Of a DNA stretch of 64,000 nt, positions 1-8,925 are shown piece by piece. Numbering within the stretch: position 1 is the stretch's first letter; each line of letters begins with the position of its first letter. The notes beneath the pieces were generated by a model. That model worked only from the letters and a program-made list of their open reading frames with translations. It was not told the origin of the DNA and searched no databases. The stretch comes from Acidobacteriaceae bacterium KBS 146 (GTDB lineage Bacteria > Acidobacteriota > Terriglobia > Terriglobales > Acidobacteriaceae). A program made the position numbers and the translations under genes. The DNA lies in NCBI GenBank assembly GCA_000688615.1, contig JHVA01000001.1, forward strand, positions 3,224,001-3,288,000, read 5' to 3'.

Positions 1-1893
1 GTCTTCAGTGCGAAAGTCTTGGCCGGAGATGAGAGGGATCTTCATCGTCGAGAACCAGTTCGGGGAAACGTTTAAAAAGAAGGCGGGAGTCGGACTGGGA
101 GGCGCACCGTTGATCGAGATGTCGCTATTGATCCGGATGCGCCCAAGAAGCGGCCAGCGCGAAATTGTGACCGAGTTCACGCCAGGGGTGGCACGGAGCG
201 CCTCGACCGTCTGATTCCAGACGACGGGAAGCTGTCCTTTGTCTGCGACGGTTTCGAGCAGAAGAAGACGGTCGGTGGAGAAGCCCAACGGGCGATTCTG
301 CAAGTGCTGGAAGGATGCGACGAAGAGCGATGACAGAAAGAGGACCAGGAAACAGAAAGCGACTTGAACAGCGATGCCGCCGCGCATGAGACGACGTGGC
401 GAGTGCGGATCTTCACCGCCTTTGAGAGCGGCGATGGGTGCGACGGCAGAGGCGCGGAGAGCCGGAAGCAAACCAAGAAATAGAGCAACGAGGAGAAAGA
501 GTCCGAAGCCGAACAGAAGCACACCCCAGTCGGCAGGAAGAGCAAGACGTGCAGGGTCGTCGGGCGGATTGATGAGACTGAGCACAAAGGGCGCCGCCCA
601 AGCCGCAAAGGCTGCGCCAAGGATGGAAGTCAGGAGGGCGAGCAACGCGCTCTGGGTGAGGATGAGCTGGACGAGGCGGCGACGGCCGGCTCCGATCGAG
701 ATTCGCAGAGCCATCTCCTGGGTGCGGGCGGCTACCTGGGCGGTCATCATGTTAACGACGTTGACGCAGGCGATGAGCAGGACGAGAGCGACCAGGAGAC
801 CGAGAATGCCTAGTAGACGACGATAGTCCTTCTGGAGATCGGAGATGCCGGCGCCGGCGGGATGGAAGACCAGCGTTTTATTGAGCAAGCGGTCGATCTT
901 CGCTTGGGGCATGTCGCGGAAGCACTTGGAGCACTGGACCTCGAAGGCGCGGCTGACGGCGGAGAGATGCTGGCGGAGCGGCTCAAGGTCGCTGTTCGGG
1001 TCGATGTTGGGTTTCGGCATCAGGAATGCACGATGCCAGATGACATTATCCTGGGTGGCGAGGCTGTTCGTGTTGAGCGGCAGAAAAATGTCAGTGATAG
1101 TTCCTTTTTCCGTTCCGGTGAAATCGCGAGGGCCTACGCCGATGATCTCGAAGATCTGGTTGCCAATGTGGAGCGACTTACCGAGGGCATGAGGATCATT
1201 GCCGAAACGTCTATTCCAGTAGTCCCAGGAAAGGACCGCGTAGGGAGCGGCGCTGGGACCTCGGTCGTCCGAAGAGGCGAGCAGGCGACCAAGCGAGGGC
1301 TTAAGGCCGAAGACGGAGAACATGTTGCCGGAGACATACGCGACGTGGGCTTTCTCCATGTCGTCGTCGGTGGACCAGGCGATGTCGGTGCGATCGGCAT
1401 CGCTGATGGCGATGAGGTCAGCCTGATCCTTGACGGCGTCGCGCATCAGGTTGAAGTCCGGCGTGGCCCAGTGGCCATCCTCGGCATGCTTGCCGTCGAA
1501 GAGAGTCACCATCCGGGAGAGCACATAGAGCTTGCTGGAACCGGAGATGGGCAAAGGCCGCCAGAGCAGGGCGTCCATAAGACGGAAGGCTGCAACACAG
1601 GAACCAATCCCGAGAGCTAAAGAAAGCACCGCGGCCGCGGACGCAAACTTATTGCGGCACAGCTGTCGCCAGCCGAAACGTACATCAGCGAGCATAGACT
1701 CAAGCCATCCGGCGACACGAATCCTGTGGCTCGTCTCGCGGGCGCGAAGCATCGAACCGAATGCACGACGCGCCTCTCTGGGATCCCGTCCTGAGAGGAT
1801 GGCTTCTTCAAGGTGCGACTGCAGCTCTTCCTGGATCTCACGATTCAAGCGCTCGCCCCGTATGGCATTCGAGATACGCGACCACAAAGACAT
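1..1893 (-). CDS. ADOP-type FtsX/MacB-like permease, 3' end cut by window edge
   Basis: Large orphan ABC-type permease of the acidobacterial ADOP kind; the start and 631 codons are visible and the frame runs off the left edge without a stop. The ATG at 1893 follows the PadR stop (1897-1895) by one base. The N-terminus has the short helical segment typical of ADOPs (NREIQEELQSHLEEA near residue 18, then an EARRAFGS motif), followed by a first membrane segment near residues 75-100 (AAVLSLALGIGS), a long extracytoplasmic MacB-like domain, and an FtsX block (LGILGLLVALVLLIACVNVV) continuing into RTQEMALRISIGAG. The second FtsX block lies outside the window. The substrate is unknown. No ATPase gene is adjacent. 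Pairing with an upstream PadR gene points to transcriptional control by that regulator. Confidence 0.9.
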   Translation of the reverse strand, partial: MSLWSRISNAIRGERLNREIQEELQSHLEEAILSGRDPREARRAFGSMLRARETSHRIRVAGWLESMLADVRFGWRQLCRNKFASAAAVLSLALGIGSCVAAFRLMDALLWRPLPISGSSKLYVLSRMVTLFDGKHAEDGHWATPDFNLMRDAVKDQADLIAISDADRTDIAWSTDDDMEKAHVAYVSGNMFSVFGLKPSLGRLLASSDDRGPSAAPYAVLSWDYWNRRFGNDPHALGKSLHIGNQIFEIIGVGPRDFTGTEKGTITDIFLPLNTNSLATQDNVIWHRAFLMPKPNIDPNSDLEPLRQHLSAVSRAFEVQCSKCFRDMPQAKIDRLLNKTLVFHPAGAGISDLQKDYRRLLGILGLLVALVLLIACVNVVNMMTAQVAARTQEMALRISIGAGRRRLVQLILTQSALLALLTSILGAAFAAWAAPFVLSLINPPDDPARLALPADWGVLLFGFGLFLLVALFLGLLPALRASAVAPIAALKGGEDPHSPRRLMRGGIAVQVAFCFLVLFLSSLFVASFQHLQNRPLGFSTDRLLLLETVADKGQLPVVWNQTVEALRATPGVNSVTISRWPLLGRIRINSDISINGAPPSPTPAFFLNVSPNWFSTMKIPLISGQDFRTED

Positions 1894-1894
1894 A

Positions 1895-2224
1895 TCATGC
1901 CTCCCGCAGAACCCGATTGATTGCCAGGCTGACGGACTTCCAGCGCGACTCTTCCACACCCAGTTGCTTCTTGCCTGCAGCGGTCAGTTCGTAAACGCGG
2001 GCGCGGCGGCCAGTATCTTTCTTGATCCACTCGGCTCGAATCAAGCCCGCCTCCTCCATCCGGTGGAGCGCTGGATAGAGCGAACCTTCCTCTGCGCGGA
2101 GCACTTCGCCGGACGCGCTTGCGATAGCAGCCATGATGGCGTATCCGTGAAGCCGCGGCCGCCGCGACAATATCTTCAGCACGAGCAAATCGAGTGAGCC
2201 TTGCAGAGCATCGGTCTTCGCCAT
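1895..2224 (-). CDS. PadR family transcriptional regulator (locus A)
   Basis: 109-residue winged-helix repressor. It begins DALQGSLDLLVLKIL, continues LHGYAIMAAI, then [17 protein letters not shown] (recognition helix and wing) and ends in a short dimerisation helix (SRWKSVSLAINRVL). Its length fits the single-domain PadR subfamily. It lies directly upstream of the ADOP permease on the same strand; the two reading frames are one base apart, so they are almost certainly co-transcribed and probably translationally coupled. The ATG at 2224-2222 lies inside a perfect palindrome that also covers the -10 region (separate entry), so autorepression is likely. The effector is unknown. Confidence 0.93.
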   Translation of the reverse strand: MAKTDALQGSLDLLVLKILSRRPRLHGYAIMAAIASASGEVLRAEEGSLYPALHRMEEAGLIRAEWIKKDTGRRARVYELTAAGKKQLGVEESRWKSVSLAINRVLREA

Positions 2225-2265
2225 ACTAAGATGTCTTTATATAGACATCTTAGTATGGGTGTCAA
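2221..2265 (-). promoter_or_regulatory. Palindromic operator and promoter of padR locus A
   Basis: A perfect 16-bp inverted repeat (arms 2221-2236 and 2243-2258, arm CCATACTAAGATGTCT) surrounds a 6-bp spacer. It contains ATGT and ACAT half-sites of the kind PadR proteins bind. On the minus strand TTGACA (2265-2260) is followed after 17 bases by ATATAA (2242-2237), a good sigma-70 promoter. The palindrome runs from just after the -35 box, over the -10 box, to the ATG start codon, so transcription should begin only a few bases before the start. Operator function is inferred from position and symmetry. Confidence 0.75.
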
Positions 2266-2586
2266 TGAGATTGTCTGACGCATCCAGGCGGCCTGGCGTC
2301 CTATGACTTCGTGCGCGTATGAGCGCGAAATCGCCGAGCCACTCATCGACGAAGGATTGGTACCCGATAAATCGGCTTCCGCTACTGATCCTCAAACTCA
2401 AGTGGCGATGACAGTTAATGCATTGTCCGCTCCGGTCTGTGGTTTCAGGTTCGGTCAGATGCGGATACGTGCCGAAGGCACGCGCTGAAATCTAACGGAG
2501 AGACGTGAGTAGGGCCTTTCCGGCTCAGCGCTACTTCATCGTTACGCCTCGATTTGCCGCGTACAAGGTTGAATCAGTGGGAAGAA
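2266..2586. other. Gene-free stretch
   Basis: Between the PadR operator and the end of the M20 peptidase gene. Short open frames here have no recognisable protein features and no convincing ribosome-binding site. No clear terminator, repeat or RNA structure was seen. Confidence 0.5.
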
Positions 2587-3738
2587 TTACTCGGTTGCAA
2601 CCAGCATCGCTGCCAGGAGAGCGGTACGCGGCACGATGTGCTCAACCAGGATGTGCTCGTGGGCGGCGTGCGCTCCGGCGCCGATCGCTCCCATGCCATC
2701 CAGCGTCGGAACGCCAAGGGCCGCCGTGAAATTGCCGTCAGATCCTCCTCCGGTCGCAGCTTCATCGAGTGCAAAGCCTAGACCAGAAGCAAGCTTCTTC
2801 GCTCTTTGGAACAACGCAATGGTTCCAGCCTTGCGCTCCATCGGAGGCCGGTTAATGCCGCCCGTAATCGTCAGCTTGCATGCCGAATCGATCGGCTTGA
2901 GGCGGCGAAAGAGGCGTTCGACCTTGCCTGCGTCGCCGGCCCGCACAATCCTGACATCGACCTCCGCACGGGCCTCGGCCGCGATGACATTCGATCGTGT
3001 TCCTCCGGCGATGACTCCGCAGTTCACGGTGAGCCCACGCTTCAGGTCGGTAAATGCGGAGATTCGCTCGATCTGTCTTGCCAGCTCGAGCACGGCGGAG
3101 TGGCCGCTCTCGAAGTCCACACCGGCGTGCGCGCCAATACCCGTGACCCGCACTTCGTAGTGCCCCACCCCCTTGCGGGCGGTCTTCAGCGCAAGCCCCT
3201 GCGCAGGCTCCAGGACGAAGACAGCAGAGGATTCCTTGGCGAGTCGTTCGGTGATCGGACGCGAGACCGGACTTCCGATCTCCTCTTCGCTGACCAGCAG
3301 AAGTGTCACCGGGCGTATCAGGTTGGCCTCGCGCAGCACAGACACCGCAGTCAGCGCCATCACAACGCCAGCCTTCATATCGAGGACGCCCGGACCGTAG
3401 ATCTTGCCGGAGTCCACGCGCCAGGGCATGGACTTCAGGGTCGTATGGGGCCACACCGTATCGAGATGCCCCAGGATAAGAATGGGCTTCTGGCGAGAGC
3501 GCTGGGGGCCGAATCTCAGCTCGTAAACATCTCCGAATTTTTTTTGCCGATGCCGCCGGATCTTGGCCCCGAGTGCCGCCGCCCATCCTGCCGTCAACTC
3601 CTGAGCGGCGTTAACTGCGGATGGATCTTCACTTGGGCTCTCGACCCGGACAAGCTCCTCCAGGTGCTGGAGGAACCAGGGTAGTTTCGCCTGCGTGACG
3701 GAGAGAAGATTTTTGGGGTCTGTATCTATGTAGCTCAT
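2587..3738 (-). CDS. M20 family metallopeptidase (carboxypeptidase G2-like)
   Basis: Predicted zinc exopeptidase or amidohydrolase of 383 residues, the usual M20A length. Zinc ligands and catalytic residues are recognisable in order: HLDTVW (about residue 91), GPGVLDMKAG with the bridging Asp, SEEEIGS with the catalytic Glu pair, an Asp/Glu ligand in VLEPA, and a C-terminal His in GAHAAHEHI. The middle part (GIGAHAGVDFESGHSA) is the dimerisation domain. No signal peptide is seen, so it is probably cytoplasmic. The closest named activity is glutamate carboxypeptidase (CPG2 type), but the substrate cannot be read from sequence. It is transcribed away from lpxC and not obviously in an operon. 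Confidence 0.88.
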   Translation of the reverse strand: MSYIDTDPKNLLSVTQAKLPWFLQHLEELVRVESPSEDPSAVNAAQELTAGWAAALGAKIRRHRQKKFGDVYELRFGPQRSRQKPILILGHLDTVWPHTTLKSMPWRVDSGKIYGPGVLDMKAGVVMALTAVSVLREANLIRPVTLLLVSEEEIGSPVSRPITERLAKESSAVFVLEPAQGLALKTARKGVGHYEVRVTGIGAHAGVDFESGHSAVLELARQIERISAFTDLKRGLTVNCGVIAGGTRSNVIAAEARAEVDVRIVRAGDAGKVERLFRRLKPIDSACKLTITGGINRPPMERKAGTIALFQRAKKLASGLGFALDEAATGGGSDGNFTAALGVPTLDGMGAIGAGAHAAHEHILVEHIVPRTALLAAMLVATE

Positions 3739-3775
3739 TTACCTAAACTTATCTCCCGAATGAAAGGGGGAACTC

Positions 3776-3904
3776 ATGGAAATTAAGGAAAAACTGTGTC
3801 TTTTTTGCAACACTGATACGCTGGCTGGGTTCGATAAGCTAACAAGCGGATTGTATCGGAGACCGTCTTTCGAAGCATGGGACCTCACATTGAGAGAACG
3901 ATAA
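3776..3904 (+). CDS. Possible 42-codon leader ORF overlapping lpxC start
   Basis: ATG at 3776 is preceded by a strong purine-rich ribosome-binding sequence (GAAAGGGGG at 3762-3770). The frame stays open for 42 codons and stops at 3902-3904, 25 bases inside lpxC in another frame. The peptide has a CLFC pair near its start and a basic C-terminus; no family is recognised. lpxC itself has no good ribosome-binding site, so coupled translation from this leader is possible. Chance occurrence cannot be excluded. Confidence 0.25.
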   Translation: MEIKEKLCLFCNTDTLAGFDKLTSGLYRRPSFEAWDLTLRER

Positions 3905-4791
3905 AAGCGGACATTGAATTCTGTGGGGTTGGTCTCCACAGCGGAGCGCAGGTCTCGATGCGCCTGGTTCCCGCACCCGCTGGCTCCGGTATCGTCTTCC
4001 GAAGGACCGACCTCGATAACTTTGAGATTGCAGCGACGGGACGCAACGTCGCCAAGGTCAGTTATGCCACCAGCCTGATGCGCGGCAGCGTTCTGATCTC
4101 AACGACGGAGCATCTGTTGTCGGCCCTCGTAGGTTACGGCGTTGATAACGTCATCGTCGAGATCAACAATCTCGAGGTTCCCATCCTCGATGGAAGCGCA
4201 CTTCCCTACATCCGGGCCTTCGAGGAGACCGGTTTGAAGCAGCAGCGCCGCAAACGCGAGTACATGCGGGTGCTCAAGCCCGTCGAGGTGGAAGACTCAG
4301 GAAAGTTCATCGGCATCTATCCGGGCAAGGGATACGCGATCGACTACACCATCGATTTCCCTGAGCCTATCGGATACGAGACTCTCCGGGTGGACCTGTC
4401 CGTCGGGGACTATGAAAAGCTGATCGCTCCCGCGCGAACCTTTGGTTTCAAAGAAGATGAAGCCATGCTGCGCAATATGGGACTGATTCGTGGAGTCTCC
4501 GATGAGAGCGCCATCATCCTTTCACGCAAGGGAGTTGAGAACGGTCCACTGAGATTTTCTGACGAGTTTGTGCGCCACAAGGTGCTGGATCTGATCGGGG
4601 ATCTGGCCCTTGCAGGAAAGCGCATCGAAGGCCGCGTCGTAGCGGAGCGTGCGGGTCATGCGATGCACACGGCCTTGGTGCAGCGCCTGCTTCGGGACCG
4701 CTCCTCGTGGGAGCTGGTTTATGGCTACGACGAGGCGGCAGAACCACAGGTTGAGAGGGCCGCAAGGCGCCTCGAAGCCGTAACCGCCTAA
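3877..4791 (+). CDS. lpxC: UDP-3-O-acyl-N-acetylglucosamine deacetylase LpxC
   Basis: Zinc deacetylase for the committed step of lipid A synthesis in the cytoplasm. At 304 residues it has the normal bacterial length. The N-terminus (ERTIKADIEFCGVGLHSG) aligns with known LpxC starts. The TEHLLSAL motif puts the Glu-His pair at 78-79; HKVLDLIGDLALAG near 234-247 gives the second zinc His and the Asp; AGHAMH near 259-264 carries the catalytic His. These match the E. coli residue spacing closely. folK follows after 16 bases on the same strand, so the two are probably co-transcribed. Its presence shows the cell makes a lipid A outer membrane. Confidence 0.97.
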   Translation: MGPHIERTIKADIEFCGVGLHSGAQVSMRLVPAPAGSGIVFRRTDLDNFEIAATGRNVAKVSYATSLMRGSVLISTTEHLLSALVGYGVDNVIVEINNLEVPILDGSALPYIRAFEETGLKQQRRKREYMRVLKPVEVEDSGKFIGIYPGKGYAIDYTIDFPEPIGYETLRVDLSVGDYEKLIAPARTFGFKEDEAMLRNMGLIRGVSDESAIILSRKGVENGPLRFSDEFVRHKVLDLIGDLALAGKRIEGRVVAERAGHAMHTALVQRLLRDRSSWELVYGYDEAAEPQVERAARRLEAVTA

Positions 4792-4807
4792 GCGGATTTA
4801 ACCGGTT

Positions 4808-5272
4808 ATGGGGCTTGCAGCGATCGCGCTTGGGTCGAACCTTACCTCGCAGTTTGGGGGGAGGGAGCGTAACCTGCAAACGGCAGTTCAACGGTTACGC
4901 GACGTTGGCGAGGTAAAGGCAATTTCTCCGTTCTACGACACGGAGCCGGTAGGATATCTGGACCAGCCACGGTTCCTGAATGGCGCCCTCATCCTTGAGA
5001 CTTCGTTGACACCCCTGGAGCTGATGCAGACGCTGCTCGCGATCGAACGCGAGATGGGGCGCGAGCGGATTGTGGCCAAGGGGCCGAGGGTGATTGACCT
5101 CGATCTGTTGTTCTACGACAACTGTGTGATGAACACCCCGGAGCTGACGCTGCCGCATCCGGAGATGCATAACCGCAGGTTTGTGCTGGAACCTCTGGTG
5201 GGGATTGCCGAGGACTGGGTACACCCGGTGCTCGGACTTACGGTTGCGGAGATGCTGATCCAGGCACGGTAG
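4808..5272 (+). CDS. folK: 2-amino-4-hydroxy-6-hydroxymethyldihydropteridine pyrophosphokinase FolK
   Basis: Transfers pyrophosphate from ATP to 6-hydroxymethyl-7,8-dihydropterin in folate synthesis. 154 residues, standard length. Recognisable blocks are ALGSNL at the start, SPFYDTEPVGYLDQPRFLNGA (pterin-binding loop), LLAIEREMGRER, GPRVIDLDLLFYDN (Mg-binding Asp pair near residues 97-99) and LPHPEMHNRRFVLEPL. Starts 16 bases after lpxC and is likely co-transcribed with it. folP, the next enzyme of the pathway, is at 57723-58640, so folate genes are not clustered here. Confidence 0.95.
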   Translation: MGLAAIALGSNLTSQFGGRERNLQTAVQRLRDVGEVKAISPFYDTEPVGYLDQPRFLNGALILETSLTPLELMQTLLAIEREMGRERIVAKGPRVIDLDLLFYDNCVMNTPELTLPHPEMHNRRFVLEPLVGIAEDWVHPVLGLTVAEMLIQAR

Positions 5273-5403
5273 GGACTCTTTTCTTGCACGAGGGATTGGC
5301 CGGTCGCTTCAGGGCGTTTGTCTGAGTGACGGCTCCCCATTTTTTTGATGGGGGACGCGATGCGATTTCTTGCGCAGGATGGTTGGCCAGCTCGAAAAAA
5401 GGC

Positions 5404-5432
5404 GGGATTCCTCGCTTCGCTCGGGATGACAC
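5404..5432 (+). repeat. Dispersed intergenic repeat copy 1
   Basis: Copy of a short element containing CTTCGCTCGGGATGACAC. Related copies are at 5978-6014, 8764-8804, 27852-27890 and inverted at 63871-63900, all between genes. The shared core is an AGATCCCTCG- or GGGATTC-like 5' part and an RGAATGACAC/GGGATGACAC-like 3' part. Confidence 0.6.
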
Positions 5433-5484
5433 CTCATAAAGTTAGTGCTGTAACTGCAGTTCGTCACTTTTTCGGGACAGGCGC

Positions 5485-5531
5485 TTCCCATAGACGTTCT
5501 ACCAGAGTATCTTTTTCCCATAGACGTTCTA
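5485..5531 (+). promoter_or_regulatory. Tandem direct repeats upstream of padR locus B
   Basis: TTCCCATAGACGTTCTA occurs at 5485-5501 and again at 5515-5531, exactly 30 bases apart. Each copy contains the palindrome TAGA-N3-TCTA. They lie 49-95 bases before the PadR start and are likely operators for it, placed about three helical turns apart. Apart from these and the dispersed repeat, the 5273-5579 gap holds nothing recognisable. Confidence 0.55.
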
Positions 5532-5579
5532 TTGGAGAGGGATCGCCCTTCTGTATGCGTTCTTGTGGAGGAGAGAGAC

Positions 5580-5924
5580 GTGGCACGATCGAAAGCGCCA
5601 AATGATCAGGAGCTGCTCCAGGGAACCCTGGACATGCTTATTCTCAAGACGCTGGTCATGGGACCGGCACACGGACATGCCATTGCTCAGGTGATCGAGC
5701 ACACCTCGGAAGAGGTGCTGCAGATCGAACAGGGATCGTTGTATCCGGCGCTGCACCGGCTGGAGGATCGTGGATGGCTTTCCTCGACCTGGGGAGCGAG
5801 CGAGAACAATCGTAAGGCAAAGTTTTACAAGTTGACGGCGCAGGGTAAAAAGCAGCTCGCGCTTGAAGAGAATCGGTGGCGGCAGATGAGCCGGGCGATC
5901 GGCCTTGTGATGGGAGAGATTTAG
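5580..5924 (+). CDS. PadR family transcriptional regulator (locus B)
   Basis: PadR repressor of 114 residues from the GTG at 5580, chosen because GGAGGAGAG lies 5-13 bases upstream and because an upstream in-frame start would add 16 residues without family similarity. Core motifs: [48 protein letters not shown], then a TENNRKAKFYKLT-like wing (SENNRKAKFYKLT) and the terminal helix. The ADOP permease starts 134 bases later on the same strand. Tandem repeats upstream are candidate operators. Confidence 0.92.
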   Translation: MARSKAPNDQELLQGTLDMLILKTLVMGPAHGHAIAQVIEHTSEEVLQIEQGSLYPALHRLEDRGWLSSTWGASENNRKAKFYKLTAQGKKQLALEENRWRQMSRAIGLVMGEI

Positions 5925-5977
5925 AGGCGCTTCGTGGCGGTATGAGAAACATGCGGCAACGACAAAGACGGAGTACA

Positions 5978-6014
5978 GGGATTCTCCCCTTCGCGATGCT
6001 CAGGTCAGAATGAC
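5978..6014 (+). repeat. Dispersed intergenic repeat copy 2
   Basis: A divergent copy (GGGATTC at one end, TCAGAATGAC at the other) lying between the PadR gene and its ADOP partner, an unusual site for an insertion in what should be one transcript. Confidence 0.5.
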
Positions 6015-6058
6015 GAACTTTTTTCTTCATTACATCGATAGGAAACAGATCTAAACCA

Positions 6059-8698
6059 ATGAATCTTGCACGATATTTCAAGCGCCGGCGTCGGGATTGG
6101 GAGTTGAAGCAGGAGATGGAGCACCATCTGGCGCTCGAATACGATCTCAATCAGTCTCGCGGAATGGATTCCCAGGAGGCGCGCCGCAGGGCGCACCTGA
6201 AGTTCGGCTCCCGGCAAAAGGTCCACGAAGAGGTGTGGCGGCACAACAGTATCTTCTGGCTGGAAAAGCTGATTCGAGATATCCGCTATTGCGGTCGAAC
6301 GTTGTTGCGCTCTCCGGGCTACACCATCATGGCCGTGCTCACTCTTGGGCTGGGGATCGGAGCGAACACGGCGATCTTTACGGTGATCAATGGTGTTCTG
6401 CTGCGTCCGCTGCCGTATGCGGCTCCCGAGCAGATCGTGCATCTGCAGCAGGCTGCGTCGCGCCTTGGATCTGACCCGATCAGTTTTTCGGTGCAGGAGG
6501 TGCAGGACTATCGCGAGGAGTCGCACAGCTTCTCCGACATGGCAGAGTACCATTCGATGACGTTCACGCTGCTTGGGGCGAAGGTTCCGTCGCGGGTGGT
6601 GACGGGCGTGATCTCCGCGAATTACTTCAACATTCTGGGAGCGAAGCCTGTTCTTGGCCGCCTGTTTACGGCGAACGATGAAACGATGTCGGCGCCGCCG
6701 GTGCTGGTTCTGAGCTATGCGTACTGGCTTAAAGAGTTGGGCGCGGACCCCAAGGTGATTGGCCGTCCTTTTGTAATGAACGATCGCGTCCACACCGTGG
6801 TCGGTATCATGTCTCCTATTCCTGACTATCCCGATGCGAACGACGTTTACATGCCAACGACGTCGTGTCCCTTTCGCTCGAGTGCGGGAATGATTGCCAA
6901 TCGGGACGCACGCGTGTTGAGCGTCTTCGCGCGGCTAAAGCCGGGTGTCTCCGCGGCACAGGCGCAGAACGATGTGGCAACCATCACGCGAAGGCTGGCG
7001 CTGGCGTATCCGAAGTCCTATCCTCCCGGTGCCGGGATCGCGGTCCGGGTTGTTCCGTTGCAGCAGGAGCTTACGCATGCGGCACGATCGACCTTCCTCG
7101 TGCTTCTCGGCGCTGCTGGGCTGGTTCTGCTGCTCGCGTGCGCGAACCTCGCCAATCTGGCGCTTTCCAGGCAGCTTCGTCGCTCGCGGGAGACGGCGAT
7201 CCGTCTCGCCTCCGGTGCGACCACGTGGGATATCTTTCGCCAGTATCTGACGGAGAGCATGATGATCGCGATTGGCGGAGGGCTTCTGGGGCTGGCGATC
7301 GCGGCAGGCGGGCTGAAGCTGCTGGTGGCATACGCCGCAGGGCTGACCCCTCTCTCCGAAGAGATTCGTCTCGACGGCCGGGTCCTGTTCTTCGCTTTCT
7401 GCCTGTCACTGGTGACGGGTGTTTTGTTCGGAGCCATTCCGGGGTTTGTTGCGAGCCGAAGCAAACTTGCCTCTCTGGCGGGCTCGAACGACCGGGCCGT
7501 CGGAAGCGAGACCGGAACGCGCACACGAAACCTTCTCGTTGCGGCACAGGTGGCTTTCTCGTTTGTTCTGCTTGCGGGTGCCGGACTGATGCTGCGCAGT
7601 CTCTATAACCTTCTCTCTGTCGATACGGGATTTAGAACGGCGAATGTTCTCTCGATGAACATCAGCCTCAATTGGACGAAGTACAGCGAGCTCTCACAGC
7701 AGAACGCATTCTTCGGACAGATTCTCGAGCGCGCGGATCAGATTCCGGGGGTACAGGCGGTAGCGATGAGCAGCGTCGTTCCTCTTAACAGCGAGAGGGG
7801 AGGAATGAACAATGGAGTGATCTTTGAAGGGCATCCTCCGCGGCCGGGTGAACCTTTGCCCCAAGTCAGCCATCAGCTGGTGACGGCGGATTATTTTTCT
7901 CTTCTTGGCATTTCCCTGCTTTCAGGACGGTCTTTTACGGACGCGGACACTCGCGATTCCGCTCCGGTCGCGATCATCAATGCCCAGATGGCCAGACACT
8001 ATTGGCCGAAGGAGAATCCTCTGGGGCGGAGGCTCTCGGGAGACCACGGCAAGACGTGGGTGACGATCGTGGGTGTGGTCAGCAACGCGCATCAGTTCGG
8101 GCTGGATCAGGACTTCCAGGATGACGTCTATTTCCCGCAGACGCAGGTGACCTTCATGGGCGACCCGAAGCTACTGCTGCGCACGCGGGAGGACCCAAAG
8201 CGCATCGTCAACCAGATGGTCTCTCTCATTCATCAGGTCGATCCACAGCAGCCTGTTACTGACATTCGTACTCTTGAAGAGCTGCGTAGTGCACAGGTGG
8301 GAGTTCCGCGGGTGACTGCGACGCTGCTGGGAGTCTTTGCCGGATTAGCCCTTTTCATTACGGTGGTCGGGGTGACGGGAACGCTGGGGCTTGCAGTCTC
8401 CCGGCGAACGAAGGAGATCGGAATTCGGATTGCGCTGGGTGCTACTCGTGGTCAGGTATTGGCAAACGTCCTCGCAGGCGGGATGAGGCCGGTTTTGATG
8501 GGCGTGGGTGTGGGTGCTATCGCGGCGGTCTTCTGCACGGGGCTGCTCTCGTCGATGCTGTTTGCGATTCGACCGAACGACCCGGTCACGCTGATAGAGA
8601 TTGCAGCGTTGCTCTGTCTGATGGCGTTTGTTGGGTGTTTGGTTCCGGGGAGACGCGCTGCACAGATCGATCCTAATCGAGCGCTGCGAACGGATTGA
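6059..8698 (+). CDS. ADOP-type FtsX/MacB-like permease (locus B)
   Basis: 879-residue predicted inner-membrane protein. The N-terminal about 75 residues are the helical ADOP region ([16 protein letters not shown], then [14 protein letters not shown]), followed by a first membrane helix near residues 90-115 ([20 protein letters not shown]), a MacB periplasmic-core domain, a first FtsX block near 345-440 ([18 protein letters not shown], then [18 protein letters not shown]), a second large extracytoplasmic domain, and a C-terminal FtsX block ([18 protein letters not shown] near 775). It duplicates the MacB permease layout in one chain. No MacB ATPase or MacA gene is nearby, so a mechanotransmission or export role is inference. 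Follows its PadR regulator. Confidence 0.93.
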   Translation: MNLARYFKRRRRDWELKQEMEHHLALEYDLNQSRGMDSQEARRRAHLKFGSRQKVHEEVWRHNSIFWLEKLIRDIRYCGRTLLRSPGYTIMAVLTLGLGIGANTAIFTVINGVLLRPLPYAAPEQIVHLQQAASRLGSDPISFSVQEVQDYREESHSFSDMAEYHSMTFTLLGAKVPSRVVTGVISANYFNILGAKPVLGRLFTANDETMSAPPVLVLSYAYWLKELGADPKVIGRPFVMNDRVHTVVGIMSPIPDYPDANDVYMPTTSCPFRSSAGMIANRDARVLSVFARLKPGVSAAQAQNDVATITRRLALAYPKSYPPGAGIAVRVVPLQQELTHAARSTFLVLLGAAGLVLLLACANLANLALSRQLRRSRETAIRLASGATTWDIFRQYLTESMMIAIGGGLLGLAIAAGGLKLLVAYAAGLTPLSEEIRLDGRVLFFAFCLSLVTGVLFGAIPGFVASRSKLASLAGSNDRAVGSETGTRTRNLLVAAQVAFSFVLLAGAGLMLRSLYNLLSVDTGFRTANVLSMNISLNWTKYSELSQQNAFFGQILERADQIPGVQAVAMSSVVPLNSERGGMNNGVIFEGHPPRPGEPLPQVSHQLVTADYFSLLGISLLSGRSFTDADTRDSAPVAIINAQMARHYWPKENPLGRRLSGDHGKTWVTIVGVVSNAHQFGLDQDFQDDVYFPQTQVTFMGDPKLLLRTREDPKRIVNQMVSLIHQVDPQQPVTDIRTLEELRSAQVGVPRVTATLLGVFAGLALFITVVGVTGTLGLAVSRRTKEIGIRIALGATRGQVLANVLAGGMRPVLMGVGVGAIAAVFCTGLLSSMLFAIRPNDPVTLIEIAALLCLMAFVGCLVPGRRAAQIDPNRALRTD

Positions 8699-8763
8699 TT
8701 GCGTGCCTGGAGTAGAGGGACGGGCGATGCTGCTGCGCCGGCTGTTGTGACGGTTAGAACCGC

Positions 8764-8804
8764 AGATCCTTCGACTTCACCTGCGGCTTCGCTCAGGATG
8801 ACAC
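8764..8804 (+). repeat. Dispersed intergenic repeat copy 3
   Basis: Begins AGATCCTTCGACTTC and ends CTCAGGATGACAC, matching the shared pattern of the other copies. Located after the ADOP gene of locus B. Confidence 0.55.
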
Positions 8805-8925
8805 TTCTTTTTAAGAAGACAGGCGGGAGATGACATTCCATCAGGAAGGTAAGGGAATCTTTCGCCTGACTGGTGACGGGGCCGCTATGCTGAATGTCTA
8901 TCAGGGAAGAGAGATGAGGTAGCGC

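Noticed and set aside
862-1620. 252-codon plus-strand open frame
   Set aside because: Antisense to the ADOP permease of locus A, whose frame shows clear family motifs; no protein features on the plus strand.
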